In this document: positions 35,903 through 45,203 of the stretch, piece by piece
Numbering within the stretch: position 1 is the stretch's first letter
How the letters are laid out: every line of letters begins with the position of its first letter
Origin: Desulfomonile tiedjei
Lineage (GTDB): Bacteria > Desulfobacterota > Desulfomonilia > Desulfomonilales > Desulfomonilaceae
DNA: 64,000 nt
Assembly (NCBI GenBank): GCA_016218715.1
Contig: JACRDG010000089.1
Span: 1-64,000 of the forward strand
Direction: 5' to 3'
Notes under the pieces: generated by a model
What the model was told of the DNA's origin: nothing
The model's input: the letters and a program-made list of their open reading frames with translations, nothing else
Databases searched by the model: none
Made by a program: the position numbers and the translations under genes

Positions 35903-36045
35903 CAGGTACTTTATGGCGCAAATACCCTGACGCATCTCGGGGATTACGGTGGGACAGGCATCTTGCCTGTCCATTAAGAAGTGACAGGCAAGATGCCTGT
36001 CCCACCAACAAACCTAAAATCCGCGACCGTATTTAGGAAACGGTG
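35903..36045. repeat. Palindromic repeat family A, copy 3 (perfect arms)
   Basis: Perfect 24-bp inverted repeat 35948-35971/35983-36006 around an 11-nt spacer. The left flank GCAAATACCCTGACGCATCT and right flank CGCGACCGTATTTAGGAAA match the flanks of other copies. It sits between the convergent ends of livH and the CheB-like gene. Confidence 0.85.
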
Positions 36046-36064
36046 AACCTAGATTCCGACCCGA

Positions 36065-37510
36065 TCATTCCTCGGACCTGATGATTCGCGGCAATTCCTG
36101 AGTTTTCGTGCGGGCCGCCTCCATGAGTGCCAACGCGCCGAGCTTGTCAACCGTCGATTCTGCCGGTTCTTCCCACGGCCGATCCGACAGTGTCGCGGCC
36201 TTGAAACTCAGACAACGGCGAAGCGCGTGCAGCCCCTGAAGGTCGCCGCACACCGCATGTACCACGTTCCCACCACGGACAAAGATCTCCGCCACGGTTC
36301 CTGACTCCGACCGCACCTCGAGAACCTTCGCCTGCCTGCTCGTCAGCAAGAACCGCAGGTGTTCGAGGAGATCGACGCTCTGGAACGGCACCGCTGCCGA
36401 CGAGTCGGCCTGGGATTCAGGAGCCCCTGCGTCGGCCGTCTCCACGTCCGGCTCTCTCACCAGGAAGTCGGACATCCGGTAATCGGGAAGCAGTTCCACT
36501 GCAGCGTCAGTTCCAAGTAATGCCCGAGACCGCGAAGGGTCCATACAGTTCGCTGGATCCTGGGCTGCCAGGAGCCCACCCACGCGCTCGATCTCCAGCA
36601 TTCCCTTGACCCCATCCTCGCCTGGACCGGACATCATCACCCCCGCCGAGCAATTGCCCGCAGCGGCAGCCAGGGAGATCAGGAAAGCATCCAACGGAGA
36701 CGATGGCTGCAAGTCCGCGGCCGTCGAGGAGCCCCGCAATTCCAGTTCGTTGGGAAAGTGCCCGGCGAGTGCGGGCCGATCGGCGAACGTTGCCACGTAA
36801 CACACCCCGCGTTCGACAATCGTCGATCGCTCGAACCGGACCACAGGAATCAAGCTGTACCGTTGCAGATGAGTAGCGAACGGTCCGGCTAGGCGCGGGG
36901 ATACATCCAATAGAATCATAAGCACGTCCTGGAAGTACTCGGGGAGCGCGGTTACCACGCGAAAGACCGAGAAGAACTCGCCGCCCCCGGCCCCGACACC
37001 TATGAATCGTGTTGCGGAGCCGGCCGGTCCCTTTCCGAATTTCCCCCAGGGTCGTTTTGTCGCAGCGAGCCTGCGGTAGTGGCACTTCTCGATGTCAGCG
37101 GCTGCAGCCCGCCGTACACCCCGAATAAGATCTCGTTTCTGAAATTCGAGACTTTCCGGAGAACTCGGCGAAGGTTTTGCGAGCACGTCCACCGCTCCGT
37201 ATCGGATGGCATCGAAGACCTCCGAGGAGGCATCGCCGTCCAATGCGCTCAGCAGGACTGTGGGGACCGGATGCTTGACCATAAGGCGTTTCAGGATGGC
37301 GAAAGCGGCCATGTCGGGCATTTCCGCGTCGAGCGTCACGACCTTCGGGCACAGCTCCGAGACCATGGCGAGCGCTTCCGCGCCGGTCCGTACCCGCCCC
37401 AGTACCTCGATGGCCTCGTCTTCAGCGAGCATTCGGGCGATTTGCATCCCCATGACCGGGGAATGGTCCGCAATGACGACCGTGATTCTGTCGTTCTCAG
37501 CCCGATTCAC
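36065..37510 (-). CDS. Receiver + degenerate CheB domain + DUF4388/PATAN regulatory protein
   Basis: 481 residues. Residues about 8-125 are an intact receiver (DHSPVMG, TLDAEMPD with the phospho-acceptor Asp, LLSAL, AKPS). About 165-335 has CheB methylesterase layout, ending SGPGEDGVKGML, but the nucleophile motif GASTGG reads GVGAGG and the catalytic histidine motif HMP reads DVS, so Ser and His are lost. About 380-475 is a DUF4388 (PATAN)-like domain (LEHLRFLLTSRQAKVLEV...GTVAEIFVRGGNVVHA). It is probably a signalling adaptor rather than an esterase. The upstream neighbour is the degenerate hybrid kinase, with 77 nt between. Confidence 0.8.
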   Translation of the reverse strand: MNRAENDRITVVIADHSPVMGMQIARMLAEDEAIEVLGRVRTGAEALAMVSELCPKVVTLDAEMPDMAAFAILKRLMVKHPVPTVLLSALDGDASSEVFDAIRYGAVDVLAKPSPSSPESLEFQKRDLIRGVRRAAAADIEKCHYRRLAATKRPWGKFGKGPAGSATRFIGVGAGGGEFFSVFRVVTALPEYFQDVLMILLDVSPRLAGPFATHLQRYSLIPVVRFERSTIVERGVCYVATFADRPALAGHFPNELELRGSSTAADLQPSSPLDAFLISLAAAAGNCSAGVMMSGPGEDGVKGMLEIERVGGLLAAQDPANCMDPSRSRALLGTDAAVELLPDYRMSDFLVREPDVETADAGAPESQADSSAAVPFQSVDLLEHLRFLLTSRQAKVLEVRSESGTVAEIFVRGGNVVHAVCGDLQGLHALRRCLSFKAATLSDRPWEEPAESTVDKLGALALMEAARTKTQELPRIIRSEE

Positions 37511-37587
37511 GCAGTCCCTCGTCCGCGGCGAAAACAGTTCCCGATCCGAGAACTATGTTTCTATAACGGATGTTGCACGGATACAGA

Positions 37588-40236
37588 TCAAAGCAGGGGA
37601 TTCTCGCTCAATACCTTGCAGACCGTCTTTCCCAGGAGGCTCGGGTGAAACGGTTTCGTCAAGAGCGCCTTGATGCCGAATTGCTCGGCCTCTGACGGCG
37701 CAGGTCCTTCACACGCCCCGCAACAGAGAATGACCGGTATTCCCGGACGGATCGCCATCAGTTGTGTGGCCAGCTCGAGGCCATTGGTCGTCGGCATGGA
37801 AAAATCAGTGATGACGAGGTCGAACTCGGCATGTCGATTGATGAAGGTTCTGAGAACCTCCGAGACATTGGAGTACGCCTCGACTTTGAATCCCAAACCG
37901 GTCAAGACACGTGTCCCCATCTGGGCGACCTGTGCGTCGCTGTCCACGAGCAGGATCCGCTCCACTTCTCCTTCAGCGGTCTCATCCCCGGCGCTTTCCA
38001 GCTCCGCGGTGCTGCTGTACACGGGCAGTCGGACGGTGAACGTCGTTCCCTTTCCCGGGTCACTCTGAACGGTGATCTCTCCCCCGTGGACTCTCGCGAT
38101 GCCGCGCGCGACCGCGAGTCGCAGATCGGCGCCCATGCCGGCCGGCGTTGGGGCGGAGTACGGCTCGAAGATGCGATCCAAGGTTTCCGGGTCAATCACG
38201 CGGTCGTTGTCAGAGATCGTGAGCTTCAGCCACCCGTCCGATTGTTCGTCGTGCTGGGCCAGGAAGGCATCGCCGTTGAAGAATTCTTCCCAAGTGAGGC
38301 TCACGCTTACCAGGCCGCGGTCGCCGCCTATCGCTTCGCCGATATCGATGCACAGGTTCACGATCATTCGTCGCAGTTGAGCGGGGTCGGCCAGCACCGA
38401 TCCCGCGACGTCGTCGAAACGCTCCCGGATCTCGATGGATCCGGGGAGCGAGGCCCTCACTATCCCGAGCGCTTCCTTGACCACCGTCCCAAAGTCGACG
38501 GCTCGGCGCTGCCGCGCGAGGTCTCCGGCCAGCGCGCGGATGTCTTCGACCAGGTCTTGTCCGCGTCTGCCCGCCTTTATTACTTCTTCCAGAAAGGTTC
38601 GCTCTTCGCCTGTCTCGGAGAGCGTTTGTGCTGCAAGGTAGGTGTAGCCCAGCATCGGCATGAGGACGTTGCCGAAATCTCGCGCAATGCCTCCCGCGAG
38701 CCCCTCGACTGATTGACCTTGCTCTTCCGGCTGCGAGCTGGTCGACGAGGGAGCCTCACTGCTCGGGACCCGGTCCACCACGACGAAATCGGTCGTCCGA
38801 TCGGATTGGCCCCGTACAGGGGTGATGGTCGTCTCCACTGCGTACGAAGAGTTGTCCTTCCTTCGGTTGAGCAGGCGTCCTTTCCACGGAAGACCGTCTC
38901 TCACTCTCGAGTTGGCCTCAGCCAAAGCCGGCAGTTCATTTTCCCGGCTCCTGAAGAACCCCACGTTCTTGCCCACGACCTCCTCATGAGTGAAGCCGCT
39001 CACCGCCTCGAAAGAGGGATTGACGTACTTGATGGCGCCACGGGAATCCGCGATTACCACCGAATCGGTCACGTGGTCCAGAGCTGCGGTGAGACGCCGA
39101 TGATGCCTCTCTGCACGCTTACTCTCCGTAATATCGGTCGTGACGAGCAGGACATGAGGCTCGTCGTCGAGATCGATGATCTCCGCGGCAACGCTTCCCA
39201 CCCGCATTTTGCCGTCCTTGGAACGGAACACGGCCTCGAAATCGTGGACCGCGCCGGCTTCGGACAAGCACTGGTGAAGCTGCTCCAGATACGCGGGACG
39301 AGCCCAATGCCGTAATTCGTCATCGGTTCGCCCGATGATCTCCTCCCGTTGGTATCCGCTCGCCTTGCAGAAACTGTCGTTGACCTCGACGTACTGCCCG
39401 TCGCTGAGCGAGACGATGGAGACCTCGCCGGGGTACGCTCGAAAAGCCGCCATGACACGGCGCTCGGAAGAACTCAGGGAATTCTCAGCCTTCTTGCGGT
39501 CCTTGACTTCCTGCTTGAGCCTTTTGACGGTTTCACGCAGTTCGGTGGTGCGCTCGATGACCAGCTCTTCAAGCTGGTGGCGGTGCTTGCGCAATTCCTC
39601 TTCCGCTCGGCTTCGCTCACCTATTTCTTCCTGAAGGCGGACGTTGATTCGTTCGAGGTCCGCGGTCCGTTCTTCGACGCGCCTCTTGAGTTCCTGGCCG
39701 AGTTTCCTCTGGAGGGCGAGCTGCTTCTTCTCGATGGTCAAATCCTCGATCAGGATGAGCAACCACGGGTCTCCGCCCCATCGGAGCGACCGGATGTGAA
39801 CGCGGCCCCAAATCGGACGGTCCGAAATCTTTACCACCGCCTCGAGAATCTGCGTCTGCCGGATGGAGAATACCTTTTCCACGAGGGTTTGGACCTGGTC
39901 TGCCGCCACCGCGTCGGGGAAGAGCGCACTGAACGGGCGGCCTTCAACGCCCTTGTAATCCGGGCTGATCTTTTCACATGCCTGGTTTATGAAGATCACG
40001 TTGTGCTGTCGATCGACCATCAGAGCAGGAAGCGGCAACGCGTCCAACAACTTACCGAAAGCAGTGGATTGGACTCCGAGATTGTCGGACTCTTCACACG
40101 CTGTGTCGAGTTCCCGGACCATATCCTGCAGGTCAATGGTCTCGGTTGCCGCGTGAAGCCCGCGATTGATAAAGGTCGCGTCTTCCTCGTCCTCGAGGTA
40201 TTCGACTATGATTTCAACATTCTTCTGGTCGTCCAT
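37588..40236 (-). CDS. Hybrid PAS sensor kinase with degenerate catalytic core and C-terminal receiver
   Basis: 882 residues from ATG 40236 (the frame is open to a TTG at 40308; no strong ribosome site for either). PAS domains lie near 65-170, 265-380 and 385-490, with a coiled coil (KRRVEERTADLERI and on) near 180-260. The H-box reads GGIARDFGNVL, with Arg where the phospho-acceptor His belongs (about 519). The N-box reads NLCIDIGEAI without its Asn, and the G1 box DxGxG reads DNDRV. The C-terminal receiver is intact (LLVDSD, VITDFSMP, TKPFH). It is therefore probably a pseudokinase whose receiver takes phosphate from elsewhere, paired with the downstream CheB/PATAN protein. Confidence 0.85.
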   Translation of the reverse strand: MDDQKNVEIIVEYLEDEEDATFINRGLHAATETIDLQDMVRELDTACEESDNLGVQSTAFGKLLDALPLPALMVDRQHNVIFINQACEKISPDYKGVEGRPFSALFPDAVAADQVQTLVEKVFSIRQTQILEAVVKISDRPIWGRVHIRSLRWGGDPWLLILIEDLTIEKKQLALQRKLGQELKRRVEERTADLERINVRLQEEIGERSRAEEELRKHRHQLEELVIERTTELRETVKRLKQEVKDRKKAENSLSSSERRVMAAFRAYPGEVSIVSLSDGQYVEVNDSFCKASGYQREEIIGRTDDELRHWARPAYLEQLHQCLSEAGAVHDFEAVFRSKDGKMRVGSVAAEIIDLDDEPHVLLVTTDITESKRAERHHRRLTAALDHVTDSVVIADSRGAIKYVNPSFEAVSGFTHEEVVGKNVGFFRSRENELPALAEANSRVRDGLPWKGRLLNRRKDNSSYAVETTITPVRGQSDRTTDFVVVDRVPSSEAPSSTSSQPEEQGQSVEGLAGGIARDFGNVLMPMLGYTYLAAQTLSETGEERTFLEEVIKAGRRGQDLVEDIRALAGDLARQRRAVDFGTVVKEALGIVRASLPGSIEIRERFDDVAGSVLADPAQLRRMIVNLCIDIGEAIGGDRGLVSVSLTWEEFFNGDAFLAQHDEQSDGWLKLTISDNDRVIDPETLDRIFEPYSAPTPAGMGADLRLAVARGIARVHGGEITVQSDPGKGTTFTVRLPVYSSTAELESAGDETAEGEVERILLVDSDAQVAQMGTRVLTGLGFKVEAYSNVSEVLRTFINRHAEFDLVITDFSMPTTNGLELATQLMAIRPGIPVILCCGACEGPAPSEAEQFGIKALLTKPFHPSLLGKTVCKVLSENPLL

Positions 40237-40406
40237 GATGGTCCGAATTGCGGCTGAGAGATGAGGCCGAGTTCGCTGTGCCCATGCTGCAGACGATCGC
40301 GGCAACAAGTATGGTTCCGCCGGTCCGCTCTCGCCAGCGCGACTGCGCCTGCGTGGAACACGTTCTCGGGGCGGTTGGCTGGCCTGCTGCAGATCCAGTA
40401 GTAACT

Positions 40407-40436
40407 AGTGTACACAAAAACGGCAGGACCAGTCAA
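40407..40436 (-). promoter_or_regulatory. Possible sigma-70 promoter for the hybrid kinase operon
   Basis: Minus-strand TTGACT (40436-40431), 18 bp, TACACT (40412-40407). It is about 170 bp upstream of ATG 40236. A small palindrome GTGTACAC overlaps the -10 box. The rest of 40237-40625 shows no gene. Confidence 0.4.
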
Positions 40437-40625
40437 TCATTCTGGTGGCTCTCCTCGACGATGTCAGGAGATTGTGCGTACCTCGCGGCGATCGTGACGC
40501 GCCTGAAGAATTTCTGTCAGGTTTTCATGCCACCTCCGAATTATCCAGTGAACCGATTGGAAACGGTTCGGAGAGAACGGCCGAGAGCGCTGTTCCGTAA
40601 CACGAAAATGTCGAGGAGGCTTATT

Positions 40626-40856
40626 ATGAAACACTTGATCAATTTGCTGATGGTGGCGGCTTTCCTGGTGGCAACTACAATGGCGTTCGCCGCTGACCCC
40701 GGCCAGCCCGGTGCTCCCGGCCAGAAGGGGAGTGCTCCCGAACCCGGAAAGACCGTCAATTGCTGCGTGAACAAAGAGTGTAAGAAGGTCGGTACGGAAG
40801 CGGACTGCACCAAGGCCGGCGGCAAGGTTGTCAAGGACTGCAAAGACTGCAAGTAG
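40626..40856 (+). CDS. Small exported cysteine-rich protein
   Basis: 76 residues from ATG 40626 with GAGGAGG about 8 nt upstream. Signal peptide MKHLINLLMVAAFLVATTMA, cleaved near FAA. The mature part has a Pro/Gly linker (DPGQPGAPGQKG), then six cysteines in the last 32 residues (NCCVNKEC...ADC...KDCKDCK). It could be a metal-binding or disulfide-stabilised periplasmic peptide. No family is recognised. A strong hairpin follows the stop, so it is probably a monocistronic unit. Confidence 0.75.
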   Translation: MKHLINLLMVAAFLVATTMAFAADPGQPGAPGQKGSAPEPGKTVNCCVNKECKKVGTEADCTKAGGKVVKDCKDCK

Positions 40857-40880
40857 ATCTCTCTGACCGCCATCCGGTCC

Positions 40881-40908
40881 ACGGGGGTCTCCCAGCGGAG
40901 GCCCCCGT
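40881..40908 (+). terminator. Strong hairpin after the Cys-rich peptide gene
   Basis: A 12-bp stem ACGGGGGTCTCC/GGAGGCCCCCGT (40881-40892 and 40897-40908, one G-T pair) closes a CAGC loop 24 nt after the stop. There is no T tract, so it may stabilise the 3' end or terminate imperfectly. Confidence 0.6.
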
Positions 40909-41014
40909 CACTGCCGAGAGCCGGCGGTACAGGTTTTAGTGGACAAGTTGAGCGCAGTCATTATGATGCACGGTGGTCAGCCTTGACAAACCAACCACCG
41001 GAGCCTCTTGGCGT

Positions 41015-41623
41015 ATGGAGAAAAGAACGCAGAGCGACGACCGACTCCTGGTCCAGGAATGCCTCGCTGGATCTGAAGAGGCGTGGCGCGAATTCTATTG
41101 CAGGTTTATCGGCCTCATGAAGTCCGTCGTCAAGAAGCGCGGCCTTCTCAGGCCCGAAGATGTCGAAGACATCACGCAATCCGCTTTTCTTTCGCTCACC
41201 GCAGCGCTGCGCACCTACGATCCCCAACAGTCCTTGCCCAGATTCGTCTGCCTGGTCACCGAAAGAGTATTGATCGACGAGTACCGCAAAGGAAGGGCCG
41301 TCAAGAGAGGAGCGGAGACAGACGCTGTGGGAAACACGGAGCGGGTTACGCAAGATCCGCTCGCAACGGATGCTGACAGCGAGCTCCAGGATCAGCGTCT
41401 GGAAAAAGCCGAGCAGGTTTCCCGCCTCCGGACTTCGCTCCAGCTACTGAATTCCAGGTGCCGGGAACTGATCGCACTGAGATACTTCAACGAACTCTCT
41501 TTCAAAGAGATTGCCGATAAGCTCGGAGCCACGGAAAACACCGTGACCGTTCAGACAAGGCGCTGCCTCGAATCGCTGCGGGCGAAGTTTACGGGCAGCC
41601 GAGAGAGAGGGCCGAGGCCGTGA
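41015..41623 (+). CDS. ECF-type RNA polymerase sigma factor
   Basis: About 202 residues from ATG 41015; GTG 40973 is a longer alternative and neither has an ideal ribosome site. Region 2 (EEAWREFYCRFIGLMKSVV...EDVEDITQSAFLSL...VTERVLIDEYRK) and region 4 (RELIALRYFNELSFKEIADKLGATENTVTVQTRRCLESLR) are clear, without region 3, as in ECF sigma factors. It should direct RNA polymerase to a small regulon. Its stop overlaps the GTG of the anti-sigma gene (GTGA), the usual coupling for such pairs. Confidence 0.93.
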   Translation: MEKRTQSDDRLLVQECLAGSEEAWREFYCRFIGLMKSVVKKRGLLRPEDVEDITQSAFLSLTAALRTYDPQQSLPRFVCLVTERVLIDEYRKGRAVKRGAETDAVGNTERVTQDPLATDADSELQDQRLEKAEQVSRLRTSLQLLNSRCRELIALRYFNELSFKEIADKLGATENTVTVQTRRCLESLRAKFTGSRERGPRP

Positions 41624-42627
41624 CGACACCAACCCCACCCAGCTCCGGACGACATCCGGACGACCTCCTGTTGCCGTACCTCGAGGGCCGACTCGCCCCG
41701 GATGAGACGACAATGGTCGAAGAACACTTGCGTACATGCGATGAATGCCGCACGCTGAAGGAGCAGTTGGCCGAGACCGTGGCTGTCCTGACAGCCAACC
41801 GAGAGGCGTTGTGTCCGGAGCCCTGGCAATTGTACGAGCTGGTCAATTACGGCCAGGACCCGGACGGAAGCGTAGCGACACATCTGGAGCAGTGCAGCGC
41901 GTGCAAGGAGATTGCTCGAAGCGTAACGGAAAAGCTGCCATCCGACCGGATTCCGGCACAAGTGAGCCATGCGTTGAAAGCGCACGTCGCGCAGATCGCG
42001 ACTCCGCCAAGCCGGCAAGAAGAGCCTCGCGAAAGTTTGCTGGAGCGTCTCTATCGACGATACCGGCTTCCCGCATTTTCCGTGGGCCTGGCAGCGGCCA
42101 TCCTGGCTTTGGTAATTCTCCTTCCTTCCCCCGCGTTTCGGAGCGGCTTTCTCCCGAGTTCGGTCACCTGGGAAAACGTGCCCAAACCGAAGTCCTTCGG
42201 CCAGGGGATGAAACGCGCCGCAATGGTCCTGTTCGTAAAGGATTCCGGGCGGACATTGCCCCAGAAAGAGGTCGATGCGCTCTACGAAGCGCTCGCGCCC
42301 ACGATGGAATTGTACCAGCGGTTCCAGATCGTTTCCCCCGCGCAAATTGCAGACTTGATCGCAAAACGACGCTACCGGAATGACACCGTGAGCGAGATGG
42401 TGGCTCGACTGCACAGCGACCTGGACGTCTCCGTTGCGGCGTTGATCGCCTTACAACCGGAGGAGAAAGGGACTGCCGTGGCAGTCGAAATCGTGGACGC
42501 GGCTTCCGGCGCAATCGAAGCGAAGAAGTCAGAGAGAGCCGTTCCGGACAGCGAACTGGCCAGAACCGTCAGTGCGACCGTGCATTCACTCCTGCTCTCG
42601 GTCGGCCCGCCCGAGAAGAAACCATGA
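41620..42627 (+). CDS. Membrane-bound zinc-finger anti-sigma factor
   Basis: 335 residues from a GTG overlapping the sigma-factor stop. The cytoplasmic part carries two HxxxCxxC zinc motifs: H36-C40-C43 (HLRTCDEC) and H88-C92-C95 (HLEQCSAC), as in ZAS-type anti-sigma domains. One transmembrane helix (about 152-168) is followed by a periplasmic domain of about 165 residues of unknown type. It should hold the sigma factor inactive at the membrane. The exported caspase-like protein encoded 257 nt downstream could act on the periplasmic part. The tandem zinc motifs are unusual. Confidence 0.9.
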   Translation: MTTPTPPSSGRHPDDLLLPYLEGRLAPDETTMVEEHLRTCDECRTLKEQLAETVAVLTANREALCPEPWQLYELVNYGQDPDGSVATHLEQCSACKEIARSVTEKLPSDRIPAQVSHALKAHVAQIATPPSRQEEPRESLLERLYRRYRLPAFSVGLAAAILALVILLPSPAFRSGFLPSSVTWENVPKPKSFGQGMKRAAMVLFVKDSGRTLPQKEVDALYEALAPTMELYQRFQIVSPAQIADLIAKRRYRNDTVSEMVARLHSDLDVSVAALIALQPEEKGTAVAVEIVDAASGAIEAKKSERAVPDSELARTVSATVHSLLLSVGPPEKKP

Positions 42628-42884
42628 CGGGAACCATGTCGGAAGCCTTGTCGCGACCACTCGAGAAACGGACCGATACGGCTTCCGATAACGGAACATA
42701 GGTGGAGCAATGGTGTCGAACAGGGAAACATGAATCCGCTTGGGCGGCCTCCGCGACGGCCTCGGTCCATCGAGAAGCCACGGTCGGGGAAGCGGACCGC
42801 CTGCAACACACGAGTTGAAGAACTGCGGAGGTTCCCATGCTGCGAGATGCAGTGCTGCCCTGCTCGGATCCTGGGGGAGTCGCC

Positions 42885-45170
42885 ATGAAGGCGACGATCC
42901 CGTCGAAAATACGTTCTCTCCTTGGGTACGCTCTCATCCTTTCGTTCGTATTCTCTGCGCTCTCCTCGACCTGCTCGGCCGCGCCCGAACCGGCTCCTCC
43001 CGCGAATCTCAAGCTGCAAACGGGCGAGCTGCACGCTCTGGTCGTCGGGGTGGCTCGATACCAGGATGCCAAGATCCCGACACTGGGGCTTGCGGACAAG
43101 GACGCCAAGGCGTTCGGCGAATTCCTCGAATCTCAAAAGAAGGTGTTCAAAGCGATCAAAGTCAAGCTCCTTATGAACGAGCAGGCCACTAAAGCCGCGG
43201 TGGAGAAGCACCTCTATTACACGCTGCACAAAACCGGGAAACAAGACTCCGTCGTTCTGTTCTTCAGCGGTCACGGAGCGTACGATCCGTTACGGCCAAA
43301 GGATTTTCTCTTCCTCACGTATGATGCGGAACCGGACTACCTGGGAGCCACCGCAGTCAAGATGAGCGGGCTGGAATTCCTGAAGGGGATCGAAGCCGAG
43401 CGCGTGCTCATCATCGCGGATGCGTGCTACGCTGGCGGCTTCTCCAAGATGAAGCCGAAAGGCTTAGCCCCCGCGGTGGACCGTTTTCTCAAGGAGGTGC
43501 GCAGCTCTTCCGGCACCGCGATAATCACTTCCGGCAATGAAGGGGAACTCTCCTGGGAAGTGCCGAACCTAAGGAACAGTATCTTCACCCACACCCTCAT
43601 CGAAGGCCTCAACGGCAAGGCCGATGTCGACCGCGACGGCGTGGTCACACTTACCGAAGCCTATCAGTACGCGTACAACCTGACCAAAGAAGGGACCGAA
43701 GGGCGCCAGCATCCCCAGCTGGAAGGGAAGATTAGCAGTCCTTTCCCTCTATCGTACGTCGGCCCGCCCGTGCCGCGGTCGGAGGTGATTCAGGAGCTTC
43801 TCGCCAAGGCCAAGACCAGCGACCCGGGTGAAATGGAACGGCTCTTGACCCTGGGCGCGGACGTCAATACCCGCAACGACGAGAACGACACCCCGCTGAT
43901 CGTCGCCGCGAGGAGCGGAAAGGCAGAACTGGTGAAGCTTTTCCTGGAGAAGGGAGCGGACCTGGAGGCCAAGAACCACGCCCGTTTCACCGCACTTGCG
44001 GAAGCGGCCAGGAATGGCCACACGGACTCGGTGAAGCTCTTGCTCGCCGCTGGGGCCAAGGTCAATTCCAAGACAGCCGACGGCTCGACTCCGCTATCGC
44101 TCGCGAGCGGCCAAGGACACGATGAGGTTGTCCGGCTTCTCCTCTCACACCACGCAGACATCAAGTCCCGCACGAGCGCGGGAAAGACTGCCCTGATTCT
44201 GGCCGCGTCGCAGGGACGCTTGAAGGTGGTGACGCTCCTCGCGGAACGCGGCGCGGACATCAACGCGAGCGACCTCGAAGGCGCAACCCCTTGGACGGAA
44301 GCCGCTCGCAACGGGCATGCCTCTGTAGTGAAATTCCTCATGCAGAAGGGAGCGGAGATTACCGCTCGGAAGAAGACTTTTCTCGACAACCAGTTGATAC
44401 TGGCCGCGCTCGCGAATGACGTCCCGCGCACCGGAGAATTGGTCGGGCTGGGAGCCAACGTGAATGCTCAGACCGAATCGGGAGACACCCCGCTCGCTCT
44501 GGCCGCGGGGCTCGGGCACCTGAAGCTGATCGAGACCCTCGTGGAAAAGGGTGCCGAAGTCAACCTCAGGACTCGCGGAGAGACCACGCCCTTACTCCTG
44601 GCCTCCCAGAGCGGCCGCAAGGAGGTTGCAGAACTGCTCCTTGCTCGCGGCGCGTACGTCGATGCCATAGATAAGGACGGGAATACTGCGCTTCTTCTCG
44701 CCGCCCGGCACGGACGACCGGATATGGTCAAGCTTCTGTTGAACGCGAAAGCGGATGTCGGCCACCGCAACGAGCTGCAGAGCACCCCGCTCCTTCTGGC
44801 CGCGGAGAGCGGCAACGTTGCTGTTGTGCGGTCGCTCCTCACTGCTCGCCCGGACGTCAACGCCAGGAATGTGGACGGAGACACAGCCTTGATTGCAGCG
44901 GCTGCGAGAGGCCACGTGGATATCGTCAAAGTGCTGTGCGACAGCCACGCGGACGCGAATGCCCGGAACAAGAAGAAGGGTACCGCTCTCATCGCGGCGG
45001 CCAGAGAAGGTCATGCCGCGGTAGTCAAGGTTCTGTTGGCGAGAGGTGCGGACCCTGGCATACAGGACTGGGAAGGGAAGACAGCCCGAACAGTTGCCGC
45101 GGAGCTCGGCCGCACGGAGGTCTCGGAAGCGCTGACGTCCAAGGGCTCCGGCGCTTCGAAGGCTCAGTGA
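42885..45170 (+). CDS. Exported caspase-like (C14) protease with ankyrin-repeat array
   Basis: 761 residues from ATG 42885 with GGGGGAG 5 nt upstream. Signal peptide about 1-33. A prokaryotic caspase domain (about 45-290) has the catalytic dyad His130 in FFSGHGAYD and Cys181 in IADACYAGG. From about 320 to 755 there are about 12 ankyrin repeats (for example GADVNTRNDENDTPLIVAA). The protein is predicted to be extracytoplasmic. The adjacent sigma/anti-sigma genes and the DUF4337 gene are on the same strand, so an envelope stress or surveillance role is possible. The substrate is unknown. Confidence 0.92.
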   Translation: MKATIPSKIRSLLGYALILSFVFSALSSTCSAAPEPAPPANLKLQTGELHALVVGVARYQDAKIPTLGLADKDAKAFGEFLESQKKVFKAIKVKLLMNEQATKAAVEKHLYYTLHKTGKQDSVVLFFSGHGAYDPLRPKDFLFLTYDAEPDYLGATAVKMSGLEFLKGIEAERVLIIADACYAGGFSKMKPKGLAPAVDRFLKEVRSSSGTAIITSGNEGELSWEVPNLRNSIFTHTLIEGLNGKADVDRDGVVTLTEAYQYAYNLTKEGTEGRQHPQLEGKISSPFPLSYVGPPVPRSEVIQELLAKAKTSDPGEMERLLTLGADVNTRNDENDTPLIVAARSGKAELVKLFLEKGADLEAKNHARFTALAEAARNGHTDSVKLLLAAGAKVNSKTADGSTPLSLASGQGHDEVVRLLLSHHADIKSRTSAGKTALILAASQGRLKVVTLLAERGADINASDLEGATPWTEAARNGHASVVKFLMQKGAEITARKKTFLDNQLILAALANDVPRTGELVGLGANVNAQTESGDTPLALAAGLGHLKLIETLVEKGAEVNLRTRGETTPLLLASQSGRKEVAELLLARGAYVDAIDKDGNTALLLAARHGRPDMVKLLLNAKADVGHRNELQSTPLLLAAESGNVAVVRSLLTARPDVNARNVDGDTALIAAAARGHVDIVKVLCDSHADANARNKKKGTALIAAAREGHAAVVKVLLARGADPGIQDWEGKTARTVAAELGRTEVSEALTSKGSGASKAQ

Positions 45171-45203
45171 TCGATCTATTCCAGAAAAATCCTTGGAGGA
45201 CTC

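Noticed and set aside
34902-36011. 369-codon minus-strand frame opposite livH
   Set aside because: Low-complexity Gln/Arg/Glu composition and it crosses repeat A; livH is certain.
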